Source of the DNA: Microtetraspora glauca
Lineage (GTDB): Bacteria; Actinomycetota; Actinomycetes; Streptosporangiales; Streptosporangiaceae
NCBI GenBank assembly: GCA_001570385.1
Contig: BBYL01000038.1
Span: 1 to 64,000 of the forward strand
DNA: 64,000 bases
Reading direction: 5' to 3'
Shown: in pieces, positions 28,423 through 36,881 of the stretch
Layout: each line of letters starts with the position of its first letter
How positions within the stretch are numbered: position 1 is the first letter of the stretch
The notes under the pieces: model-generated
Database searches by the model: none
Seen by the model: the letters and a program-made list of their open reading frames with translations, nothing else
What the model was told of the DNA's origin: nothing
Program-made: the position numbers and the translations under genes

Positions 28423-29685
28423 ATGGCGCTCGCAAGCACTGCAAACTCCGCTCTCGACTTCGGCCCCGCCTCGGCTCTGTCCTGTCGTGAGTGCGGCACC
28501 CGCTATGACCTCGGCCCGATCTTCGCGTGTATCGAGTGTTTCGGGCCACTCGAGGTGGCGTACGACTTCGGTCCGGTGACCCGCGAGGAGATCGCGGCCG
28601 GTCCGACCAACATCTGGCGGTACAGCAAGCTCCTCCCCGTGCCCGGGAACGTCGAGACCCGGCCCAACCTCCAGCCCGGCTGGACCAAGCTGGTCAAGGC
28701 CGACAACCTGGCCGGAGAGCTGGGCCTCCGCTCGCTGTACATCAAGGACGACTCGGGCAACCCCACCCACTCCTTCAAGGACCGCGTGGTGGCGATCGCT
28801 CTGGAGGCCGCGCGGAACTTCGGCTTCCACACGCTGTCCTGCTCCTCCACGGGCAACCTCGCCGGAGCGGTCGGCGCGGCCGCCGCCCGCGCGGGGCTCG
28901 ACTCGTGCGTGTTCATCCCTTCCAACCTCGAAGAGGCCAAGATCACCATGGCCTCGGTGTACGGCGGCCGCCTGGTCGCGATCGACGGCACCTACGACGA
29001 GGTCAACCGGTTCTGCTCCGAGCTCATCGGTGACGAGCTGGGCGAGAAGTGGGGCTTCGTCAACGTCAACCTCCGCCCGTACTACGCCGAGGGCTCCAAG
29101 ACGCTGGCCTATGAGATCGCCGAGCAGCTCGGCTGGCGGATCCCCGACCAGATCGTCATCCCGGTGGCCTCCGGCTCCCAGCTCACCAAGATCGACAAGG
29201 GTTTCCGCGAGCTGATCAAGCTGGGTCTGGTCGAGGACAAGCCGTACAAGATCTTCGGTGCGCAGGCCGAGGGCTGCTCGCCGGTCTCCAGTGCGTACAA
29301 GGCGGGTCACGACGTGGTCCAGCCGGTCAAGCCGGACACGATCGCCAAGTCGCTGGCGATCGGGAACCCGGCCGACGGGCCGTACGTGCTGGACATCGCG
29401 CGGCGCACCGGCGGCGCGGTTGAGGACGTGAACGACCGCGAGGTGGTCGACGCGATCCGGCTGCTCGCCCGGACCGAGGGCATCTTCGCCGAGACGGCGG
29501 GCGGGGTGACCGTCGGCGTGCTGCGCAAGCTCACCGAGAGTGGCGCGCTCGACCCGGAGGCCGAGACGGTCGTGCTCAACACCGGAGACGGCCTGAAGAC
29601 CCTGGACGCCGTCGCGGCCGAGGCCCGGCCCGCGGCCGTCATCCGCCCCTCTCTCGCGGCATTCCGTACGGCTTTCGCCAACTGA
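28423..29685 (+). CDS. thrC: Threonine synthase
   Basis: A PLP enzyme making L-threonine from O-phosphohomoserine; 420 residues. The PLP lysine lies in N-P-T-H-S-F-K-D-R (about 115), with the phosphate-binding S-S-T-G-N-L-A-G. A zinc-finger-like N-terminus (C-R-E-C-G-T-R-Y, C-I-E-C-F) is typical of this actinobacterial type. The start is the ATG at 28423; an upstream in-frame ATG lies inside the riboswitch. It competes with methionine synthesis for O-phosphohomoserine, which may explain the SAM switch. cysO follows after 37 bases. Confidence 0.95.
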   Translation: MALASTANSALDFGPASALSCRECGTRYDLGPIFACIECFGPLEVAYDFGPVTREEIAAGPTNIWRYSKLLPVPGNVETRPNLQPGWTKLVKADNLAGELGLRSLYIKDDSGNPTHSFKDRVVAIALEAARNFGFHTLSCSSTGNLAGAVGAAAARAGLDSCVFIPSNLEEAKITMASVYGGRLVAIDGTYDEVNRFCSELIGDELGEKWGFVNVNLRPYYAEGSKTLAYEIAEQLGWRIPDQIVIPVASGSQLTKIDKGFRELIKLGLVEDKPYKIFGAQAEGCSPVSSAYKAGHDVVQPVKPDTIAKSLAIGNPADGPYVLDIARRTGGAVEDVNDREVVDAIRLLARTEGIFAETAGGVTVGVLRKLTESGALDPEAETVVLNTGDGLKTLDAVAAEARPAAVIRPSLAAFRTAFAN

Positions 29686-29722
29686 CCGCGTTTACCAACG
29701 AAGCAACGAAAGCGAGCGAAAA

Positions 29723-29998
29723 ATGAGCGTTTCTGTACGGATTCCGACGATTCTTCGTACATACACGGGGGGAGCCGCCGAGGTGTCCGGTGAAGGCGGA
29801 ACGTTGCGCGAGGTCCTGCAGAAGCTGGACGCCGACTATCCCGGCATCGGCGCGCGGATCCTCGATGAAACGGGCAAGATTCGGCGTTTTGTCAACGTCT
29901 ATGTCGGGGAAGAGGATGTCCGTTTCGTGGAGGGTCTGGACACGCCCACTCCCGAGGGTGTCCAGATCTCGGTGATCCCGGCGGTGGCCGGCGGCTGA
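29723..29998 (+). CDS. cysO: CysO-type MoaD/ThiS sulfur carrier protein
   Basis: 91 residues with the ubiquitin-like fold, ending in the Gly-Gly needed for thiocarboxylation (A-V-A-G-G). The sequence is close to mycobacterial CysO: S-V-R-I-P-T-I-L-R-T-Y-T-G-G, then R-F-V-N-V-Y-V-G-E-E-D-V-R-F. CysO-thiocarboxylate gives sulfur to O-phosphoserine via CysM for cysteine synthesis. The cysM and mec genes that accompany it in Mycobacterium are absent here. Probably co-transcribed with thrC, so also under the SAM switch. Confidence 0.88.
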   Translation: MSVSVRIPTILRTYTGGAAEVSGEGGTLREVLQKLDADYPGIGARILDETGKIRRFVNVYVGEEDVRFVEGLDTPTPEGVQISVIPAVAGG

Positions 29999-30015
29999 CC
30001 CCTCGCGAGCCCACG

Positions 30016-30048
30016 ACACCCACGTACCCAGGCCGGCTACGTGGGTGT
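30016..30048 (+). terminator. Terminator after cysO
   Basis: ACACCCACGTA (30016-30026) pairs perfectly with TACGTGGGTGT (30038-30048) around an 11-nt loop, 18 bases after the stop. Confidence 0.75.
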
Positions 30049-30359
30049 TCGCATGTTGACGTGGGGTTCTGGCTAATGGCCGTTTATCTGGACATCAGGG
30101 CATGTGGTGCAATTCTCAACTAACTAATCGTTAACCGAATATTCTCCTGATCCTGCTTTGGGCGAACGCCAAGAAGTAGTTTGGGGATTGACTCTGTTGC
30201 CCTACGGCTTGACACGGGTATGGTCGAGGACGATCGACGTAACCGGGGGCCTCTTCGGTATCGGCGGTCAGCACTGGTCTCGGGCGTCTGCATTGAGATC
30301 AGCTGTTACGGATCGCGCGGGAATGGGCGTGATCTCCAGCCCAGCAAGAGGAGTCGGAA
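30049..30359 (+). promoter_or_regulatory. Long upstream region of cspA
   Basis: About 310 bases with no gene. AT content is raised around 30060-30180. TTGACT (about 30187) and TTGACA (about 30209) are possible -35 boxes, but no certain -10 follows. A long 5' leader is common for cold-shock genes. AGGAGTCGGAAG precedes the GTG start. Confidence 0.4.
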
Positions 30360-30563
30360 GTGGCGCAGGGCACCGTCAAGTGGTTCAACGCGGACAAGGG
30401 CTACGGCTTCATCGCGGTAGACGGTGGTAAGGACGTGTTCGTCCATTACTCGGCAATCATGATGGACGGTTACAAGGCCCTTGAGCAGGGGCAACGGGTG
30501 GAGTTCGACATCACGCAGGGTCAGAAGGGCCCGCAGGCGGAAGGCGTACGGACCGTCGTTTGA
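30360..30563 (+). CDS. CspA-type cold-shock protein
   Basis: 67 residues, a single OB-fold cold-shock domain with RNP1 K-G-Y-G-F-I and RNP2 V-F-V-H-Y. It starts at GTG (V-A-Q-G-T-V-K-W-F-N). It binds single-stranded RNA/DNA as an RNA chaperone. The order thrC, cysO, csp, groEL is conserved in streptomycetes and relatives. Confidence 0.95.
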   Translation: MAQGTVKWFNADKGYGFIAVDGGKDVFVHYSAIMMDGYKALEQGQRVEFDITQGQKGPQAEGVRTVV

Positions 30564-30743
30564 TCCTGGAACGGCATCTGACGGCGCTTCGTGGAGCGTC
30601 GGCCTGGGGCCCGGTTCGCGTGGGGCGAGCCGGGCCTTCGCGTTCCGGCACGCATCCGCCGTGTCCGTCAGGGTACGGCACGGGTAGATCCATGATGCTG
30701 GACGTGCGAAAAGAGTGATGCTTCCAGCTCAGACCCGTTGCGG

Positions 30744-30770
30744 CTTGCACTCGCCTGGGTAGAGTGCTAA
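30744..30770 (+). promoter_or_regulatory. CIRCE element (HrcA operator), first copy
   Basis: CTTGCACTC, nine bases, GAGTGCTAA. It matches the CIRCE consensus TTAGCACTC-N9-GAGTGCTAA except for two bases in the left arm. HrcA binds this site to repress groE genes until heat shock. It lies about 150 bases upstream of groEL. Confidence 0.85.
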
Positions 30771-30778
30771 ACAGTTCG

Positions 30779-30805
30779 TTGGCACTCTGATGTCGAGAGT
30801 GACAG
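30779..30805 (+). promoter_or_regulatory. CIRCE-like element, second copy
   Basis: TTGGCACTC, nine bases, GAGTGACAG. The left arm differs from the consensus at one base; the right arm is degenerate at its end. The two sites start 35 bp apart. Confidence 0.65.
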
Positions 30806-30916
30806 AAACACCAGGATCGAGGCGATGGGGCCGGCGAAGGGAATGCGGGCCCAGACGCCGTCGCGGGCGTCGGCTCGGTCCTCGCAAGCCACCCTGCAAC
30901 TGGGAGGTCTAGCCTT

Positions 30917-32542
<1,626 letters not shown>

Positions 32543-32554
32543 GTCTGCTCGTCA

Positions 32555-32599
32555 ACAGAGAAGGGCGGTTCCCCTCGCGGGGGAGCCGCCCTTCTCTGT
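32555..32599 (+). terminator. Terminator after groEL
   Basis: Perfect 14-bp arms ACAGAGAAGGGCGG and CCGCCCTTCTCTGT enclose an inner CCCC/GGGG stem. It also lies at the end of the converging membrane-protein gene. Confidence 0.85.
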
Positions 32600-32622
32600 C
32601 GGGATGATCCATGGAGTCGGCG

Positions 32623-33444
32623 CTACCGCTTGACCTTTTCGGCCAGCTTGCCGCCGTTCGTGTCGACCGCCAGGCACGTGACGGACCGGTCTTTCCCCCA
32701 CGACGCGGCGTCGGGCGGGTAGAGGATGAAACCGGAGAGCCGGTCGACCATCGGGCTGTCGGAGAGCAGGCGCGCAAGCCGCTTCTCGCACCCGGACGTG
32801 GCCTTGTCACTCACAGCGTCCCTGCCGGGCCACGCACCGGTGGGCAGGTCGAACTGGGTGATCACTTCGGCGTCGTGCGGCTCCGAGCACGACTTGGCAC
32901 TGATGGTGTACGACACCTCGCCGTCGGCGACACCGTCGAGACAGTCGCCCGTCCGTAGGTCGGCGACGCTCAGGGAGCCGCTCTCCGTGATCGCGCCGGA
33001 GCTGTCCCGCTCCGCCGACGTCATGGCGGCGATGACGACGCCGGTCACGATCAACAGCGCCCACAGGCCGGAGATGGTGAGCCCCGCTATGGCGAGGCCC
33101 CGGCCCTTCTCGCCCCGCTTTCTGATCTGGACCAGCGCGGCGATCCCGAAAATGACGGAGAACAGCAGGCCGCCGATGATCCCGAAGACGAGCGCCGCCA
33201 CGGCGAAGCCGTTGGTCCTCGCCGGGTAGGCCCCGTAGGGCGGGTGGGGCTGGGGTGGATAGGCGCCCGGGCCGTACGGGCCATACGAGCCATACGAGCC
33301 ATCGGGGTAGGTGGACGGTGGGCCGTATGGATTCGGCCCGTATCCGGAGCCCTGCGTGCCTGGTGGCTGAGAGGAACCCGAATCCGGCGGCGGGGGATAG
33401 GGGGAACCCGAGGCTGGGGGATAACCCGGGGGAAAGTCATTCAC
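32623..33444 (-). CDS. DUF4190 and septum-formation-domain membrane protein
   Basis: 273 residues. The first 75 are rich in Pro, Tyr and Gly and disordered. A DUF4190 membrane pair follows (about 80-145; F-A-V-A-A-L-V-F-G-I-I-G-G). The extracytoplasmic C-terminus (150-273) has three or four cysteines and matches actinobacterial 'septum formation'-type domains: L-R-T-G-D-C-L-D-G-V, then C-S-E-P-H-D-A-E-V. It probably senses or binds at the cell surface. A second Tyr/Gly/Pro-rich membrane protein is encoded at 38614-39219. Confidence 0.85.
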   Translation of the reverse strand: MNDFPPGYPPASGSPYPPPPDSGSSQPPGTQGSGYGPNPYGPPSTYPDGSYGSYGPYGPGAYPPQPHPPYGAYPARTNGFAVAALVFGIIGGLLFSVIFGIAALVQIRKRGEKGRGLAIAGLTISGLWALLIVTGVVIAAMTSAERDSSGAITESGSLSVADLRTGDCLDGVADGEVSYTISAKSCSEPHDAEVITQFDLPTGAWPGRDAVSDKATSGCEKRLARLLSDSPMVDRLSGFILYPPDAASWGKDRSVTCLAVDTNGGKLAEKVKR

Positions 33445-33552
33445 ACGACCACATAGTGGCCCGTGTCCTTATTCGCGGCAAGCGGCCTATGTCATCCGGG
33501 TTGTCAGGACGCCTGGCGACGTGCGCCGATCTGCCGAACTCTCACTTCCGGT

Positions 33553-34210
33553 TCAGAACCGGCACGGAACGACCGCCGCGCACACATCCCGCCGCCGCGC
33601 CAGCACCTCCGGCACCCTGTCGTTCAGTTCGACCCATGCGGCGGTCTCGGGGGAGAGGTAACTCAGAACGCGCACTATGGTCGAGTGGTCGGCAGCCAGG
33701 TGTCGCTTGTGGATCGGTTCGTAATGCGCGATTCGATTGCGCAGCAGTCGGACGTGATAGAGGTCCCGGTGAAGGGGACCGCGCCGTCCCTCGTAGCCAG
33801 GGAAGGCCTGGTGCAACGCGGGTCTCCACAGCCGCGTTTCGTAGTCGTTTCCGCTGGCCAGGAGGTTCACCCAGAAACCGAACATCAGGGAGGCGACGAT
33901 GTGGCCAGTCGTGGGTGTGGTTCGCGCTCGAGCTACCTCCATCCTGGCCGTCGCGATCTTTTGCGGGGCGACCTGGTCAAGACACAGTCTGGGAGCCGTC
34001 CACCAGTCGGCGCGGTCGAACAGCCGCACCAAATGCCTGTGCAGAGCATTGCGGAGCACCACCTCAAGACAGTGAAGCGGGCCGTGGAAGGCCGCGGAGA
34101 TCTCGATGTTCCACGCGTAGAGCCGCGCGGCGGCGAGGAGGTCGCCGTCACAGACCCTCAGATAGGGGGGCGAAGCGTTCCAGTGAGAGCGCGTTCTGTA
34201 CCTCGATCAT
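33553..34210 (-). pseudogene. Abi_2-family (HEPN) abortive-infection-like protein, frameshifted
   Basis: Two frames together encode an Abi_2 protein of about 218 residues. Frame one starts at ATG 34210 after AGAGGAA and reads M-I-E-V-Q-N-A-L-S-L-E-R-F-A-P. Frame two reads on as Y-L-R-V-C-D-G-D-L-L, then L-Y-A-W-N-I-E-I-S-A-A-F-H, L-E-V-V-L-R-N-A-L-H, F-G-F-W-V-N-L-L and L-R-N-R-I-A-H-Y-E-P-I. The last contains the R-x4-H motif of HEPN ribonucleases. The frames meet at a run of six G on the plus strand (34165-34170); one G fewer restores a single frame. It may be a sequencing error, a recent mutation, a phase-variable tract or a +1 slip site. Families of this type cleave RNA in phage defence. 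Confidence 0.78.
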
Positions 34211-34253
34211 CGTTCCTCTTCTCGGAGTGTGTTCGTAGTGCTACTATCGGTTC

Positions 34254-34398
34254 CGGAAGCCCCGGGATGTGCCTCTGCTCAGCAAGCGCCCCGGGGCAAG
34301 CTCTTTTCTGGGGGAAATCGCCGAGCTCGTGTAACCTCTGTGCGCATCCATGTGACTACATAAAGTCAGCCCCCCGAACGTGGGTTCGGGGGGCCTTT
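34254..34398 (+). ncRNA. Candidate small structured RNA divergent from the Abi gene
   Basis: No reading frame fits here, yet structure is dense. GCCCCGGG (34259-34266) pairs with CCCGGGGC (34290-34297), AGCTC (about 34299) with GAGCT (about 34323), and TGACT (34353) with AGTCA (34364). An 11-bp terminator hairpin followed by CTTT closes it. TACTAT at 34242-34247 could be its -10 box. Structured RNAs are known beside AbiF-type HEPN genes and neutralise them. Here the RNA would be divergent from the gene. The terminator could equally belong to the helD gene alone. Confidence 0.4.
34369..34394. terminator. Bidirectional terminator hairpin
   Basis: GCCCCCCGAAC pairs with GTTCGGGGGGC around GTGG. 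On the plus strand CTTT follows. On the minus strand it lies 23 bases after the helD stop and so may end that transcript as well. Confidence 0.75.
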
Positions 34399-34416
34399 CG
34401 GGCATCCGTTCGGCGG

Positions 34417-36438
34417 CTATTCGGCCAGTTCGGCCGGGAGGTCCTTCTGGTGGACGACGGTCAGTGACGTGACGGCACGGGTCAGGACCACATAGAGCCG
34501 GGCGAGGCCGCGCTCCTCCGCCGCGACGATGTCGGCGGGTTCGGCGACGATGACGTGGTCGTACTCCAGGCCCTTGGCGAGGGTCGCCGGGATGACGAGC
34601 AGGCGATGGTCGCCGGTCGAGTCGGGGCCCAGGACCCCGTGCTCGACGCCGTCGACCGTCAGGGCCGCCGAAACGTCGAGGACGCCGGAGTCCGCCACGA
34701 TCACGCCGATGGATCCGGGTTGCGCGAGCGCCGGCCGTACGGCCTGGACGATCTCCGTGACCACGTCGGCCGTCGGCCGTACGGACAGGGAGCCGGCGCC
34801 GGGACGGAGTGAGCGCGGCGCGGCGAGTTCGGGGGCCACTGAGGGGAGCAGCCGAGCGGCGTAGTCGAGGACCTCGCGCGGCACGCGGAACCCCAGCGTG
34901 AGCTCCGTGACCTCGCCCGACGGCTGTCCCAGGTGATCGAGCACGGCCTTCCACGACTGGGCGGACCACGGAGTCGTGCCCTGGGCGAGGTCGCCGAGGA
35001 TGGTCGCGGAGCCGTTGCGGCAGCGCCGTCCGAGGGCGCGGAGCTGCATCGCGGACAGGTCCTGGGCCTCGTCGACCACGACATGCCCGTGAGAGGCCGT
35101 GCGCTCGATGAGGTCGCCCAACTCGTCGAGGAGCGCTCCGTCCGCCGCCGTCCATCGTGCCGACTTGTACGACCGGTACGGCTTACGCCAGATCAGCGTT
35201 TCCTGCTCGTCGGGCGACAGGTCGGTCTTGGCGGCGTGGGCGAGGAACTCGGCGTCGGACAACAGCCGGAACAGGACCTGCTCGGGCGTGAGCTTCGGCC
35301 ACACCGCGTCCAGGACCTGCTTGACCGGCCGTGACCTGGCCACGGCGTCCTGGACCCGGTCGTCGGGCGACTCTCCGCGGCGCTCCATCTGGATGAGCAC
35401 GGCGTTGGCCAGCCGCTGGGCGAGGGCCGTACGCCCCGGGCCGTAGCGGGTGGTGCCGCGCAGCGAGGCGACGATCTCGCGGACCTCGTAGTCGGCGACC
35501 CGGTAGCGGTTGACGCCCTTGGTGAAGAGCACGCCCTCCTCGGGTTTGGCGACGTGCAGCCAGAGGGCGCGCTTCAGCACCGCGGCCATCCGCGCGTCGC
35601 CCTTCACCGCGGCGACGGCCGGGTCCTCGGGATGGGCGTGGTCGCCGAGGATGCCCGTCACGGTCGTCTGGTCGACCTTCACCTCGCCCAGGGCGGGCAG
35701 CACGGAGGAGATGTAGGAGAGGAACGCGCGGTTCGGTCCGACGATCATGACGCCTGACCTGGAGAGCCGTTCCCGGTGGGTGAACAGCAGATAGGCCGCG
35801 CGATGGAGGCCGACGGCGGTCTTCCCGGTGCCCGGGGCGCCCTGGACGCAGACGGTCACGCCGAGATCGGATCGGACGATCTCGTCCTGGTCGGGCTGGA
35901 TGGTCGCGACGATGTCGCGCATGGGGCCGGTGCGCGGGCGTTCGATCTCCTCGGTGAGCAGCTTGCTCTGCCCGAGCTCCCGGCCGTCGAGGGGCTCGTC
36001 CTCGTACGCGGTGAGGGAGCCGCCCTGGTAGCCGAAGCGCCGGCGCAGCGCCACGCCCATCGGGTCGGCCGGGCTGGCCTGGTAGAACGCGCGGGAGACC
36101 GGCGCCCGCCAGTCGATCACGAGGGCGCGGCTGTTGTCGTCGTGGACGTGCCGGCGGCCGACGTAGATCGTGTCCGGGAGGTCGTCGATCGCCGACCTGT
36201 TGAGCCGGCCGAAGAAGAGCGGGGTGTCGGGGTGGTCGGCGAGGGCGGCGACCCGCTGGTCGAGCAGCCCCTGCAACACCTGCTGCGAGACCCAGTCGCC
36301 GGCCGCGTCGGCGGAGAGGGACGCCGCGTGCTCCCGCATGTCCTTGAGCGCCGCGCGAGAGGTGGCCAGATGGGCGCGCTCCGAGGCGAGCACCTCATCC
36401 GGCGCGGGTATGTCGGGGGCGAGCTGGTGTCCGGGCAT
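34417..36438 (-). CDS. HelD-like UvrD/Rep superfamily helicase
   Basis: 673 residues. HelD proteins pry stalled RNA polymerase off nucleic acid using ATP. The N-terminus (about 15-70) is a helical hairpin like the arm that enters the polymerase secondary channel. Walker A G-A-P-G-T-G-K-T is at 200-207, Walker B V-V-V-D-E-A-Q-D-L near 455, and motif VI Y-V-V-L-T-R-A-V near 655. A long insertion in the 1A domain matches the actinobacterial class. Related HelR proteins give rifamycin tolerance; I do not see the 19-bp rifamycin-associated element upstream. Confidence 0.9.
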   Translation of the reverse strand: MPGHQLAPDIPAPDEVLASERAHLATSRAALKDMREHAASLSADAAGDWVSQQVLQGLLDQRVAALADHPDTPLFFGRLNRSAIDDLPDTIYVGRRHVHDDNSRALVIDWRAPVSRAFYQASPADPMGVALRRRFGYQGGSLTAYEDEPLDGRELGQSKLLTEEIERPRTGPMRDIVATIQPDQDEIVRSDLGVTVCVQGAPGTGKTAVGLHRAAYLLFTHRERLSRSGVMIVGPNRAFLSYISSVLPALGEVKVDQTTVTGILGDHAHPEDPAVAAVKGDARMAAVLKRALWLHVAKPEEGVLFTKGVNRYRVADYEVREIVASLRGTTRYGPGRTALAQRLANAVLIQMERRGESPDDRVQDAVARSRPVKQVLDAVWPKLTPEQVLFRLLSDAEFLAHAAKTDLSPDEQETLIWRKPYRSYKSARWTAADGALLDELGDLIERTASHGHVVVDEAQDLSAMQLRALGRRCRNGSATILGDLAQGTTPWSAQSWKAVLDHLGQPSGEVTELTLGFRVPREVLDYAARLLPSVAPELAAPRSLRPGAGSLSVRPTADVVTEIVQAVRPALAQPGSIGVIVADSGVLDVSAALTVDGVEHGVLGPDSTGDHRLLVIPATLAKGLEYDHVIVAEPADIVAAEERGLARLYVVLTRAVTSLTVVHQKDLPAELAE

Positions 36439-36881
36439 GCGAAAGACTCCTCGCGGGTCGGTCGGTGGCGGTACGCCGTTCGGTCACGGCGGGTAGCGAA
36501 ACGCAGCAGTCTACCCGTGCCGGAATGTGGTCCCCAACCGGTTTTTCCGCTCGTGGGGCGTCGTGTCGCGGGCACGGATCACGCGGCTGACATGATCTCC
36601 CCGTAATCATGCCAACACGGTGCGAAATCGAACAAATCGGCATGGCGCCAATGCCGAAAAATCCGCGCAAATTACGTGATTTGCCTTAATGATGGGGTAT
36701 GCCGCGACCGGTTGTGATGGGCACCCGGCCGGCGTGCGAGGGGGTGATGCGGTTGTCTCGGGCCGACGGTATTTCCTGGACGTAGATCGCGACTTTCCGT
36801 ACATGGATCCGGACGCGTATCCGGGTCATGGACGCAGGGGCGGCGATGGCCGTCCCCCGTGGAGGAATTCCCCGGCAAGGC
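36439..36881. promoter_or_regulatory. AT-richer upstream region of helD with a dyad
   Basis: 440 bases with no gene. Bases 36600-36700 are markedly AT-rich for this genome. TCGGCAT (36637-36643) and ATGCCGA (36651-36657) form a perfect 7-bp dyad around GGCGCCA. The helD promoter should lie here; the dyad may be an operator. The part near 36850 may hold the end of the XPB transcript. Confidence 0.4.

Noticed and set aside
34254..34330. tRNA-like stretch near the Abi gene
   Set aside because: No cloverleaf, T-loop or CCA-compatible acceptor stem can be formed.
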